The translations under genes and the position numbers were made by a program. Shown piece after piece: positions 1 through 8,262 of a stretch of 40,310 nucleotides of DNA (the stretch's first letter is position 1; every line of letters begins with the position of its first letter). The notes beneath the pieces are model-generated. The model was not told where the DNA came from. It made no database searches and saw nothing but the letters and a program-made list of their open reading frames with translations. Origin of the DNA: Magnetococcales bacterium DCbin2 (lineage in GTDB: Bacteria > Pseudomonadota > Magnetococcia > Magnetococcales > UBA8363); NCBI GenBank assembly GCA_002753615.1, contig PEAO01000011.1, positions 2,448-42,757 of the forward strand, given 5' to 3'.

Positions 1-17
1 GGGGGGATAATCCCCCC
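1..17 (-). terminator. GC-rich hairpin after the Nfn-like gene
   Basis: The first 17 bases form a perfect inverted repeat (GGGGGGA, spacer taa, TCCCCCC). It lies about 24 nt beyond the stop of the minus-strand oxidoreductase gene. It could act as an intrinsic terminator for the two-gene redox operon, but the window edge cuts off the position where a T-run would sit. A second G/C run lies between it and the gene. Confidence 0.35.
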
Positions 18-40
18 CGGCCCCCCGTAATCCTGTCGGT

Positions 41-2911
41 TTAGAGCTTCAGACCATGATTTTCCATGCTTTTGAGTTCCTTGGCCCGGAATTGCATAAA
101 TCGGGGCATGAACTTTTCCCAATCAATGATGTGGGCATCCAACTCCGGCCCATCGATGCAAGCATGTTTGCGCACCATCTTGCCATTGATGGTCACCGGC
201 ACCATACACGCCCCACACATCCCCGTGGCATCCACCATGATGGAGTTCAAACTGGCGATGGTTCGCACCCCAAAAGGACGGGTTAAATCACTCACCGCCC
301 GCATCATCAACGGCGGTCCGATGGTGACAACCTCACCCACCTGCCGCCCCTGGCCGTCACGGGCTTTCTCCAAAATCTTCATCAACGGCCCCGTCACAAA
401 CCCCTTGAACCCCATGCTGCCATCATTGGTCGTGTAAATAACCTCCAGGGTATTGGGATAACGGGCCTGCAACCGCCCCACCCGTTCATGCTCCTTGGAC
501 CAAAAAATATGACCCTTGCTACGAAAACCGGAAATCAATGTCACATGATTTCCCAACGCCAAATGTTCCCGCATGATGGGATAGACCGGCGGCAACCCAA
601 CACCACCCGCCGTAAAAACCACCGTCTCCCCATTTTCAAACCGATGGAGCTTGCTCGCCAACCCCAACGGCCCGGCAATGCCGTGGAAACTTTCTCCCAC
701 CGCCATATTGTTGATCACCATACTGCTGGTTCCCAACCCTTGCACCACCAACGTGATGGTCCCCCGACGGGCATCCCAATCGGCCAAAGTCAGAGGGATC
801 AATTCCCCCTTCTGCCAAGCCAATACCCGGACAAACTGTCCCGCCTTCGCCGAACGGGCAATGAGAGGCGATTCAATCACAAATTCGACAATCCCCTCGC
901 CCAACTGGGTCTTCTCACGAATAGTCGCCTTGGCCTGTCCCATCCGGGTGTAATGAATCGCCTTGGCAATCATCTTGCGGATCACCAAAGGTTCTTCCGG
1001 CAAATTCAACCCGATCTCCCGCGCCGCGCTCAACCCATCGCCCGCCGCCTTGATCGCCGTGGAACCGCCACGCGCCGCATCCCCCCCACTGAAAACATTC
1101 TCAATGGAGGTCTCCTGCGTTTTTGCATTGACCTCGATAGACCCCCACTTGGTGGTCTTCAACCCCGGCTCGGCATCCTTGACAATAGGGTTGGAAGTAT
1201 TACCCAACGCCATGATGGCCAAATCAATCTGGATCGTCTCGGTATGGCCCGTATGGACCGGGCTGCGCCGACCCGAGGCATCGGGTTCCCCCAACGTCAT
1301 CACATCCAGGACCGCTTCCCGGACAAAATGATGATTATCCCCGCGAAATTCGATAGGAGTGCGCAACACCTTCAACGCAATCCCCTCCTCCAACGCATGA
1401 TGCAACTCTTCCACCCGTACCGGCATCTCCTCACGAGTCCGCCGATACACGATGGTCACATCACCCCCCAGACGCTTGGCAGTCCGCACCGCATCCATGG
1501 CGGTATTGCCACCGCCGATGACAATAATCTTCTTGTCCTTAATATCCGGCAGCGGCGTCTCATAATCATCCCGATGGGCATTCATCAGGTTAACACGGGT
1601 CAAAAATTCATTGGCCGACATCACCCCGTTCAAATGTTCCCCAGGGATATTGAGAAATTTGGGCAAACCCGCGCCGGTCCCCACAAAAATTTTCCAAAAT
1701 CCCGCCTCTTTGAGTTGCTCCAGCGTCGTCGTCTTCCCAACCAGGAAATTGGTGACAAACTCGCCACCCAATTGTTTGATCTTCTTGATGACATCATCGA
1801 TCAACTCATTGGGTAGACGAAACTCCGGGATACCATAGCGCAGCACCCCACCCAATTCATGGAACGCCTCAAAAACTGTGACCGGAAATCCCGCCTTGAG
1901 CAACAAATAGGCATTGATCATCCCTGCCGGTCCCGATCCCACCACGGCGATGGGGGGCTTCTTCCCCTCCATCCACGGACTCACATAATCGCTGGCGATC
2001 TGAAACAGGGCATTGGGATCCTTCACCTTCCGACTTTGCGGCAAATACCATTCCAATTGCCCAATTTCCATGGGCTTCTCCACCAGGGTACACACCCCCT
2101 GGCATTGATGCTCCTGGGGACAAACCCGCCCAGTGACGTTGGGGAGCGGATTGGAGTCACGAATAATCGCATACGCCTCCTCAAAACGCCCCTCACCCAA
2201 ACAATGCAACATCTCCGGGATATGAATCTTGACCGGACACCCTCCCTTCGGCTCATGACGACCCGTGGGAACGCCAATTTCACACGGACGATCATCACAC
2301 TGTTTGTCGCGCAACACCTCCAACCAGACAAACAATTCCACCTCACGGAAGGAATACCCCAGCCCCATGTAACCCAGATATCCCTGGTTAACCAGGTCAA
2401 AATCCTTGTTACGCTCGTCGGCGGGGCGGATGTAGGGGGGGATATTGTTCTGGCTCGGCCACCCCTGCGACAACCCCTTGAACATCGGATACTTATCCGA
2501 CAAATAACGGTCAATTCCTTGAATAAACCGCCGTTTAAACTTGAGGGGGACATCCCAGACAAAACGCATCAGGACAACGCTCATGGCATCGCCCGGCAAC
2601 AACAAGCTCCAAAACTTGTGGATGAATTCCTGGGTCATCTCCTCCCTGCGGAATTCGCCGGCGATGGCATCGACACCTTCTTCGATGAAGATACTGCGAA
2701 ACATCGCCGGATTGTTGAACAGCCGTTCCTTCAGGAGATCCAACTGTTTTTGAAACACCTCGACAGCGTGACTGGACTCCAAATTTTTCATCTGCTCCGC
2801 CACCGACTGCTGGTGATGGCTGGTCGCCTCGATAACCTGCGTCGCCCGATAATACCGCTCCAAATCGGACGGATCATAATTGTATTCCATGGAAGAATGG
2901 ATGTTATCCAT
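41..2911 (-). CDS. NfnAB-like fused NAD(P)H:ferredoxin oxidoreductase / glutamate synthase small-chain-like protein
   Basis: A 956-residue fusion. After about 190 helical N-terminal residues that I do not recognise comes a GltD/dihydropyrimidine-dehydrogenase-like Cys-rich segment (about 206-280, ending in a CPQEHQCQGVC motif). Then come a FAD-binding GSGPAG loop (about residue 327) and an NADPH-binding GGGNTAMD loop (about 470). From about residue 660 the sequence changes to a ferredoxin-NADP-reductase/DHOD electron-transfer-like module with GGVGLPP and a C-terminal cluster motif with cysteines in MCGACM and HAC. In the NfnAB/SudAB family such modules exchange electrons between NAD(P)H and ferredoxin; here large and small subunits are one chain. 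The start has a good ribosome site (GGAGG). It lies 33 nt downstream of the PFOR gene and is surely co-transcribed, which suggests coupling of 2-oxoacid-derived reduced ferredoxin to NAD(P)H. The family call is strong; the physiological direction is inference. Confidence 0.88.
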   Translation of the reverse strand: MDNIHSSMEYNYDPSDLERYYRATQVIEATSHHQQSVAEQMKNLESSHAVEVFQKQLDLLKERLFNNPAMFRSIFIEEGVDAIAGEFRREEMTQEFIHKFWSLLLPGDAMSVVLMRFVWDVPLKFKRRFIQGIDRYLSDKYPMFKGLSQGWPSQNNIPPYIRPADERNKDFDLVNQGYLGYMGLGYSFREVELFVWLEVLRDKQCDDRPCEIGVPTGRHEPKGGCPVKIHIPEMLHCLGEGRFEEAYAIIRDSNPLPNVTGRVCPQEHQCQGVCTLVEKPMEIGQLEWYLPQSRKVKDPNALFQIASDYVSPWMEGKKPPIAVVGSGPAGMINAYLLLKAGFPVTVFEAFHELGGVLRYGIPEFRLPNELIDDVIKKIKQLGGEFVTNFLVGKTTTLEQLKEAGFWKIFVGTGAGLPKFLNIPGEHLNGVMSANEFLTRVNLMNAHRDDYETPLPDIKDKKIIVIGGGNTAMDAVRTAKRLGGDVTIVYRRTREEMPVRVEELHHALEEGIALKVLRTPIEFRGDNHHFVREAVLDVMTLGEPDASGRRSPVHTGHTETIQIDLAIMALGNTSNPIVKDAEPGLKTTKWGSIEVNAKTQETSIENVFSGGDAARGGSTAIKAAGDGLSAAREIGLNLPEEPLVIRKMIAKAIHYTRMGQAKATIREKTQLGEGIVEFVIESPLIARSAKAGQFVRVLAWQKGELIPLTLADWDARRGTITLVVQGLGTSSMVINNMAVGESFHGIAGPLGLASKLHRFENGETVVFTAGGVGLPPVYPIMREHLALGNHVTLISGFRSKGHIFWSKEHERVGRLQARYPNTLEVIYTTNDGSMGFKGFVTGPLMKILEKARDGQGRQVGEVVTIGPPLMMRAVSDLTRPFGVRTIASLNSIMVDATGMCGACMVPVTINGKMVRKHACIDGPELDAHIIDWEKFMPRFMQFRAKELKSMENHGLKL

Positions 2912-2944
2912 GATAGTGCCTCCTAGTGGCGCATTCAGTCGGTA

Positions 2945-5900
2945 TCACGCGGGACGGTTGAACTGAATGATCGCAGCATCGCAATCATTGGCGACACGTT
3001 CGGCCTTTTTAACCAGGTCAGGTGTCAATTCCACACTCTTCAAAACCCCCTGTTTCACCCGGCTCACCTCCTTGGATTTACCTTCATGCATGATGGTCAC
3101 ACACTCAAACAAGGTGCTGACATCCAAGTAGCATTTTTTACAGTTGGTACACTTGGGGGTATCGGCTTCATCGATAACCACCAACGGTTTTCCCGAACCC
3201 GCACTCCCCCCCTTGGCCCCCGCTTCCCCAGCGGAAATGACACCCGCCCCCACCAGGGCCGCCCCAACGATCCCCGCCGCCGAGGCTCGCGCCCCAGAAG
3301 CCAGTTCCGACATCCCACGGGCGATGGAATCCATGGTTTGTTCTCTCTCTTTGACCGCCTGCTCGTAGCGATTTTTCCACAGTTCCATCTCTTGACGGTG
3401 ACTTTCAATCATCTGCCCCAACTGCATACCCGACAGAGTTTGCAACGTCCGCCAATTCTTGAGGCAGTCATCGGTCATGGCGACAATCTCAGGGGAAACA
3501 GCCAGCCGAATGAGATGATTCTTCTTGTCGGTAGACCAAATGAAGGGGGTCAATCCCTCCCGCGCTTCTTTGGAAAGTGCGATAAACTGAGATATTTCAC
3601 GCAATTCATCATCACTGCGCACCGGGGTAAAATGTTTTTTGAAACGCCCTTCCTTCGCGGCAAAATCCGCCGGAGTAAAGGGGATCTCTTTGATCCCTGG
3701 GTGCCCTTCGGCATCCTCATAGGCGATGGAAGTTTTGCTCCAATCGCTATCCGGGTCAGGATTGCCTTCGATGGAAAACCGTTCTGCCAATGTTTCCCCA
3801 GCGAGGGGATTGTGGACGAAAACGGGGTTCACGCGACTTTGAACCGCCTCCCGCGCCCGCCGTGTTGCGGCATTGTCACCGATCCCATGCTCCGGTTGAC
3901 AAGGGGTATAAACCGTCAACAACGCCGGAGATTCCTGATAATTGAGCAAATCCAGAACATTCTTCATAAAATGGTTCTGAACACCCACCGACGTTTGCAC
4001 CACATAGACCATGGGATGGAAAGCGGCCAAAAGGCTGAATTCTTTGCGCGTTTCGGTTTTTCCAGAATGCTTGCGGCCATGGCGCGCCAGATCGGAATCC
4101 TGCCCCATAAAGCTTGACGTCGAAGCTTGACCACCGGTATTGGAATAGGTTCCGGTATCCACCACAAAAAACTTGATCGGCGTCCGAGTCGTCAGCATAC
4201 GCGACAAGGCACCATAGCCGATATCAAACTGGGAACCGTCACCCCCCAAGGTAAAGACCGTCGGGAGCAACGACCGCTCTTCATGATCGAAGTTAGCCCA
4301 GTCAAAATATTTGAAGAATTCATCGTGGGACTTGTCGTAGGCGTCCCGCAATTCCAACTCTGCCACACGGACCGCTTTGAATTCCTGAGCCACATGCTGC
4401 GCCAAACCTTCAAAGATCCCCTTGGCCAATGGCGCGGTATCGTGGAACAGACTGTTCACCCACGGATCGGTATAGGGGTTGAAAGGGCTGGTGGAACCAT
4501 ACACGCTGGTACACCCAGTCGCATTGGCGATGATGGCATTGGCAGGACCATGGCCTGTGGGACCGCTTTCATAGTTGTAGAGGCTCTTTTCCATAATCTG
4601 CAAAGCACTTTGCAACCGAAGCCTGCGGGGTTCATCGCCATTCAGCTGCGACAGCTTGTCATTGACCGCTTTGATCAGTTGTTCCAGTTGGACAATCCGG
4701 CGGCGATATCGTTCACTGTGCAAAGCACGATTCATCCCGGTGAACAACCGCACCGCCGTCACCTCACCGCATCCGCGACACGCACCATGCCCCCCTGTTA
4801 AGGCATAATAGTTCTTGTGATCCAACATCATCCGTTTGGTATCACCACTGGGGGTCAGGGCGTTGTTGAAAAAACGGGCCGGTGTGTTGGGGAGGCGGGA
4901 CAAAAAGGTAAATCCTTCTTCCAACCGGACGGCCAATTCCCGGGTTTGCACCTTTTCCACCAACGCACCCGGTCCGCAAACATCGACACATTCCAGACAC
5001 CCCGTACATTTCCAGGGATCCACCACCACCGAATAAAGACCGCCACTCCCTGGAACCGCTTTTTCCTGGGCATCAAAAAATGGACGGGTTTTGGCCACTT
5101 GGAACTTGGCCAGATCGGCGACAAGCTTGGAGAAATTTTCCCGGATGGTCGTACTGGTCCCAAAATCCATCCCGATATCCATCTGGAATCCCGCTTCGGC
5201 CACCACTTCGCTGAATGGCTTGGGATCTTTGGCGGGGAGTTTACGATACAGTTCCCGCACCACATTGGAGAGGGGAATTACCAGCTCCATCAGGGCATGT
5301 TGCTGTTGGGACGGGATATTCAACTCCGAAATCCCCGCCGTGATCAGGTCATGAATTTCATGCACGGTGTTGGGGATGGCGGCATCGGGACAGGCCACAG
5401 CGCATTCCATACACCCCGTACACAGATTGAAAACAAACTCCGGCACATCCAGACGGAACAGCCCCTTATCCTTCCAAGCGGCGGTAGCGATGGGAATGTG
5501 CAACCCCTGACCGGGATAGATGGGGCTTTCACCGATGGTCCCCGCTTTGAAGGGGTCGGAGGTGGTTTTGGCATAATAGTTTTGATCAAACGCCCCGGCA
5601 TAATTGGACGATGTTTCCCGTTGGACCATGGAGGCGGAAATCGCCACTCCCAAGCCACTTTGGGTCTCATTCAAGCCCGACTCGGCAGCGACAAAGGTGG
5701 GATCGTTGTATTCCACCTTGCGCGTGGACAAAATACCCCGTTTGATGACAGACATGTTGCTGGCGACCACTTTGTCGCCTTTGCCACCAAATTTTTTCTG
5801 GATCTGGTTTTGAATTTTGGTCAGCAACGCTTCCTCGCTGGAGCGGCCCACCACCTGGGAGACGTTGCCACACATGGCACCGATAAAAGCAATCCCCATC

Positions 5901-7981
5901 ATCCGAACCTGCAAATCCTGGGTCGGGGCATTTTCCTTGGCGATACTGAAGGCATCGACCACGTAAAAGTGAATATCATGGTCCCGAATGACTTTTCGTG
6001 CCGCAGCGGGCAACCTCCGCCATACTTCCAACGGTGCTTCGTTGGATTGCATGATGAAGGTGCCACCACGCAACAAACCACGCAACGGATTGGTATGCTC
6101 AAAAACCTTGTGATCCGGGGAGAGGACGATTTCCACATCCTCCAGTTCCGCGTTGGTGATCTTGATGGGTTCAGGGCTTAACGTAAGGTAGAAATTGGTG
6201 GGGGCACCACTTTTTTCCGAACCATATTTGGGGGCCGACTTGGAATGGAGTTCCATGACACCCGCCAGGATATCGGTCAAAAGCTTCCCAGTGGCGATGG
6301 TTCCATAACCGCCGACGGAATGAAACCGCACCCGGAGTGCCCCTGGAGGGAGCAAGTGGGGATTGGAATCGGTGGGGAAAGCCATTTTGACCGTTTCGGG
6401 ATAGGCTTGGCGAAGTCTTTGTTGCAGATCCATCAATTCCTGGTCCTGGGTATCTTCAAAGAAACGGGAACCGAGGTAATACAGGGGGATATTGGTCCCC
6501 TCCTCCATGTTACGAAATGCCGCCACCAGATGCCGGGGTTGCAGGTCATGGCCACCCAGACCAAAAATACCGGTGCATACGATCGGTGCTTCCGCCATGG
6601 GGGCAATACCATCATGGCGGGGTTGCCGATGGTTTTGGACCGACTTGAACAAGGCATTGGCGACCAATTCACTCAGCATGGTGGAGTCGGAACGCTCCAA
6701 TACGGTAACCACTTTCTTGCCCTGAAGGGCGGCGACGATATCCGCTTCGGGGAAGGGCATGAACTGCTTGATGGAGACCGAACCCACTTTTTTCCCTTGG
6801 GAGCGCAGATGATCCACCATCGCCTCGCAGTCATCGGTGACCGATCCCATGGAGAGGACGACATATTCGGCATCTTCGCTGTGATAGGTCCGCACCGGTT
6901 TGTAGGATCGCCCGGTCAACTGGGAATATTCGTCCATCGCTTGGCGGATAAACCCTGGGACGGCACCGGCAAAATGGGTGCGATGATCGGCACAACCGCC
7001 CTGGAAATCGGGCTGGTTTTGGACCGGTCCGGTACTACCGGGGTTATTGGGATCCACCAGGGCGGGAACCCTGGCCCGCGTCCCTTTTTGGTGGGCATTA
7101 CGCCATTGCCGCGACCATTTGGCGTGGAGGGCGGCGGGAACCCATTCCAGGGTGCTGCCGATGGTTCCCCCGGCGTTATCTTTTTCGATATTCTGGGCGT
7201 TGGCAGCCAGATGGTTCAGGAGGTTACCCAAAGCGGTCTCGTCAAAATCACTGCGATTTTTATGGACGAACTGGGTTAGTTGGTGAACGCGACCTTTGGC
7301 ACCGAAGAGCATTTCCTGGGCCAGGGTCGGGCAAGGGATCCGTTCTTCGGGATCGCCCAGAAACCCTTGGAGCAATTGCGCTTCCGGGAGGAGGGCTTCG
7401 CTTTGCATATGAGAGGTTGCAAATCCGTCCATGGCGTTGGCCACCGGGATCAACGACAAGGCACTGACTTTGTAGCTGATGGCGGCTAGGTCGGCGGCTT
7501 CCTGGGGGTTGCTGCCGAACAAGATGGTATAGCCGGAATTGACCATGGAATAGACATCATCATGACCTGCCATGACGTTCAGGGCATGTTTGGAGACCAC
7601 CCGAGCGGCGATATGGAGGACGAATCCGCCAATTTTTTTACCGGCGGTGACATAGTGGGATTCCAGACCATAGAGGATTCCCTGACTGGAAGAGGCGTTG
7701 GAGGTATAGAGTCCCCCCATCAAGGCGGCACCGAGGGCACCGCTCTGGGCGGAGTGTTCCCCTTCCGGTTCGAAGAAGAAGGGATGTTTGCCCCAGACGT
7801 TCATACCACCGTTGGCGCGATAGGATTCGTAGATTTCAGAGATTTCCGTAGAGGGTGTTATGGGATACCCGATAACGCCACCACACACATGCCCCATCAC
7901 ATGGGCCACGGCCCCGTTTCCATGAATCACCGCTTTGATGCCAGGAAACTTAGGTTGCTCTGAAGAGTTGCCATTTGCCAT
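2945..7981 (-). CDS. Large pyruvate/2-oxoacid:ferredoxin oxidoreductase
   Basis: A 1678-residue single-chain thiamine-diphosphate enzyme that interconverts a 2-oxoacid plus CoA with acyl-CoA, CO2 and reduced ferredoxin. Order: N-terminal pyrimidine-binding domain (GYPITPSTEISE near residue 40), domain II, gamma domain, two 4Fe-4S motifs (CTGCMECAVACP about 854 and CTGCLECVDVCG about 992), the TPP domain with its own cluster cysteines (GACRGCGE about 1064) and GDGSQFDIG near 1243. A C-terminal extension carries CTNCKKC (about 1609). Classical NifJ proteins are about 1170-1200 residues, so this one is roughly 480 longer. The extra length includes a segment before the last cluster with a Gly/Ala-rich stretch and a helical linker. 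It heads an operon with the Nfn-like fusion. Pyruvate is the most likely substrate; 2-oxoglutarate or another oxoacid cannot be excluded from sequence alone. Confidence 0.88.
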   Translation of the reverse strand: MANGNSSEQPKFPGIKAVIHGNGAVAHVMGHVCGGVIGYPITPSTEISEIYESYRANGGMNVWGKHPFFFEPEGEHSAQSGALGAALMGGLYTSNASSSQGILYGLESHYVTAGKKIGGFVLHIAARVVSKHALNVMAGHDDVYSMVNSGYTILFGSNPQEAADLAAISYKVSALSLIPVANAMDGFATSHMQSEALLPEAQLLQGFLGDPEERIPCPTLAQEMLFGAKGRVHQLTQFVHKNRSDFDETALGNLLNHLAANAQNIEKDNAGGTIGSTLEWVPAALHAKWSRQWRNAHQKGTRARVPALVDPNNPGSTGPVQNQPDFQGGCADHRTHFAGAVPGFIRQAMDEYSQLTGRSYKPVRTYHSEDAEYVVLSMGSVTDDCEAMVDHLRSQGKKVGSVSIKQFMPFPEADIVAALQGKKVVTVLERSDSTMLSELVANALFKSVQNHRQPRHDGIAPMAEAPIVCTGIFGLGGHDLQPRHLVAAFRNMEEGTNIPLYYLGSRFFEDTQDQELMDLQQRLRQAYPETVKMAFPTDSNPHLLPPGALRVRFHSVGGYGTIATGKLLTDILAGVMELHSKSAPKYGSEKSGAPTNFYLTLSPEPIKITNAELEDVEIVLSPDHKVFEHTNPLRGLLRGGTFIMQSNEAPLEVWRRLPAAARKVIRDHDIHFYVVDAFSIAKENAPTQDLQVRMMGIAFIGAMCGNVSQVVGRSSEEALLTKIQNQIQKKFGGKGDKVVASNMSVIKRGILSTRKVEYNDPTFVAAESGLNETQSGLGVAISASMVQRETSSNYAGAFDQNYYAKTTSDPFKAGTIGESPIYPGQGLHIPIATAAWKDKGLFRLDVPEFVFNLCTGCMECAVACPDAAIPNTVHEIHDLITAGISELNIPSQQQHALMELVIPLSNVVRELYRKLPAKDPKPFSEVVAEAGFQMDIGMDFGTSTTIRENFSKLVADLAKFQVAKTRPFFDAQEKAVPGSGGLYSVVVDPWKCTGCLECVDVCGPGALVEKVQTRELAVRLEEGFTFLSRLPNTPARFFNNALTPSGDTKRMMLDHKNYYALTGGHGACRGCGEVTAVRLFTGMNRALHSERYRRRIVQLEQLIKAVNDKLSQLNGDEPRRLRLQSALQIMEKSLYNYESGPTGHGPANAIIANATGCTSVYGSTSPFNPYTDPWVNSLFHDTAPLAKGIFEGLAQHVAQEFKAVRVAELELRDAYDKSHDEFFKYFDWANFDHEERSLLPTVFTLGGDGSQFDIGYGALSRMLTTRTPIKFFVVDTGTYSNTGGQASTSSFMGQDSDLARHGRKHSGKTETRKEFSLLAAFHPMVYVVQTSVGVQNHFMKNVLDLLNYQESPALLTVYTPCQPEHGIGDNAATRRAREAVQSRVNPVFVHNPLAGETLAERFSIEGNPDPDSDWSKTSIAYEDAEGHPGIKEIPFTPADFAAKEGRFKKHFTPVRSDDELREISQFIALSKEAREGLTPFIWSTDKKNHLIRLAVSPEIVAMTDDCLKNWRTLQTLSGMQLGQMIESHRQEMELWKNRYEQAVKEREQTMDSIARGMSELASGARASAAGIVGAALVGAGVISAGEAGAKGGSAGSGKPLVVIDEADTPKCTNCKKCYLDVSTLFECVTIMHEGKSKEVSRVKQGVLKSVELTPDLVKKAERVANDCDAAIIQFNRPA

Positions 7982-8062
7982 TTTTTTTCCCCATCGAAAT
8001 TTCAGAAAATCTCTATCTTTTGGAGTTCAGACTGGGAATAAACCACGCCCCACGGCCAACCG

Positions 8063-8165
8063 GACAGATTTCCAGTCTGTCTTGGAGTGGGTCAATCGAC
8101 AATCTACCTTTGAAAACGCACAACCGGAGGGAACGAGACCCAAAAGCGGGCCGATTTCCCTCCGG
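8063..8165 (-). promoter_or_regulatory. Two inverted repeats upstream of the PFOR operon
   Basis: The 281-nt gap between the ATPase stop (8263) and the PFOR start (7981) has no gene. It holds two perfect inverted repeats: CCGGAGGGAA (8124-8133) with TTCCCTCCGG (8156-8165), 22-nt loop; and GACAGA (8063-8068) with TCTGTC (8076-8081), 7-nt loop. Both would be in the 5' leader of the redox operon. The 10-bp pair could also end transcription from the upstream ATPase operon, although no clear T-run follows it. Confidence 0.4.
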
Positions 8166-8262
8166 CGCAGCCAATTTACCAGTTTTTCCCCGACAAGTCC
8201 ACATTCGAAAATATTTCTGACTTTCACCGTGCATCATGGGGCAGGAAATCGGTCCCCTTTTC

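Noticed and set aside
56-7963. Many long plus-strand open frames over the redox operon, for example 488-1816 and 4817-6181
   Set aside because: They are antisense to two clear enzymes and have His/Arg/Gly-rich, low-complexity products with no recognisable domain.
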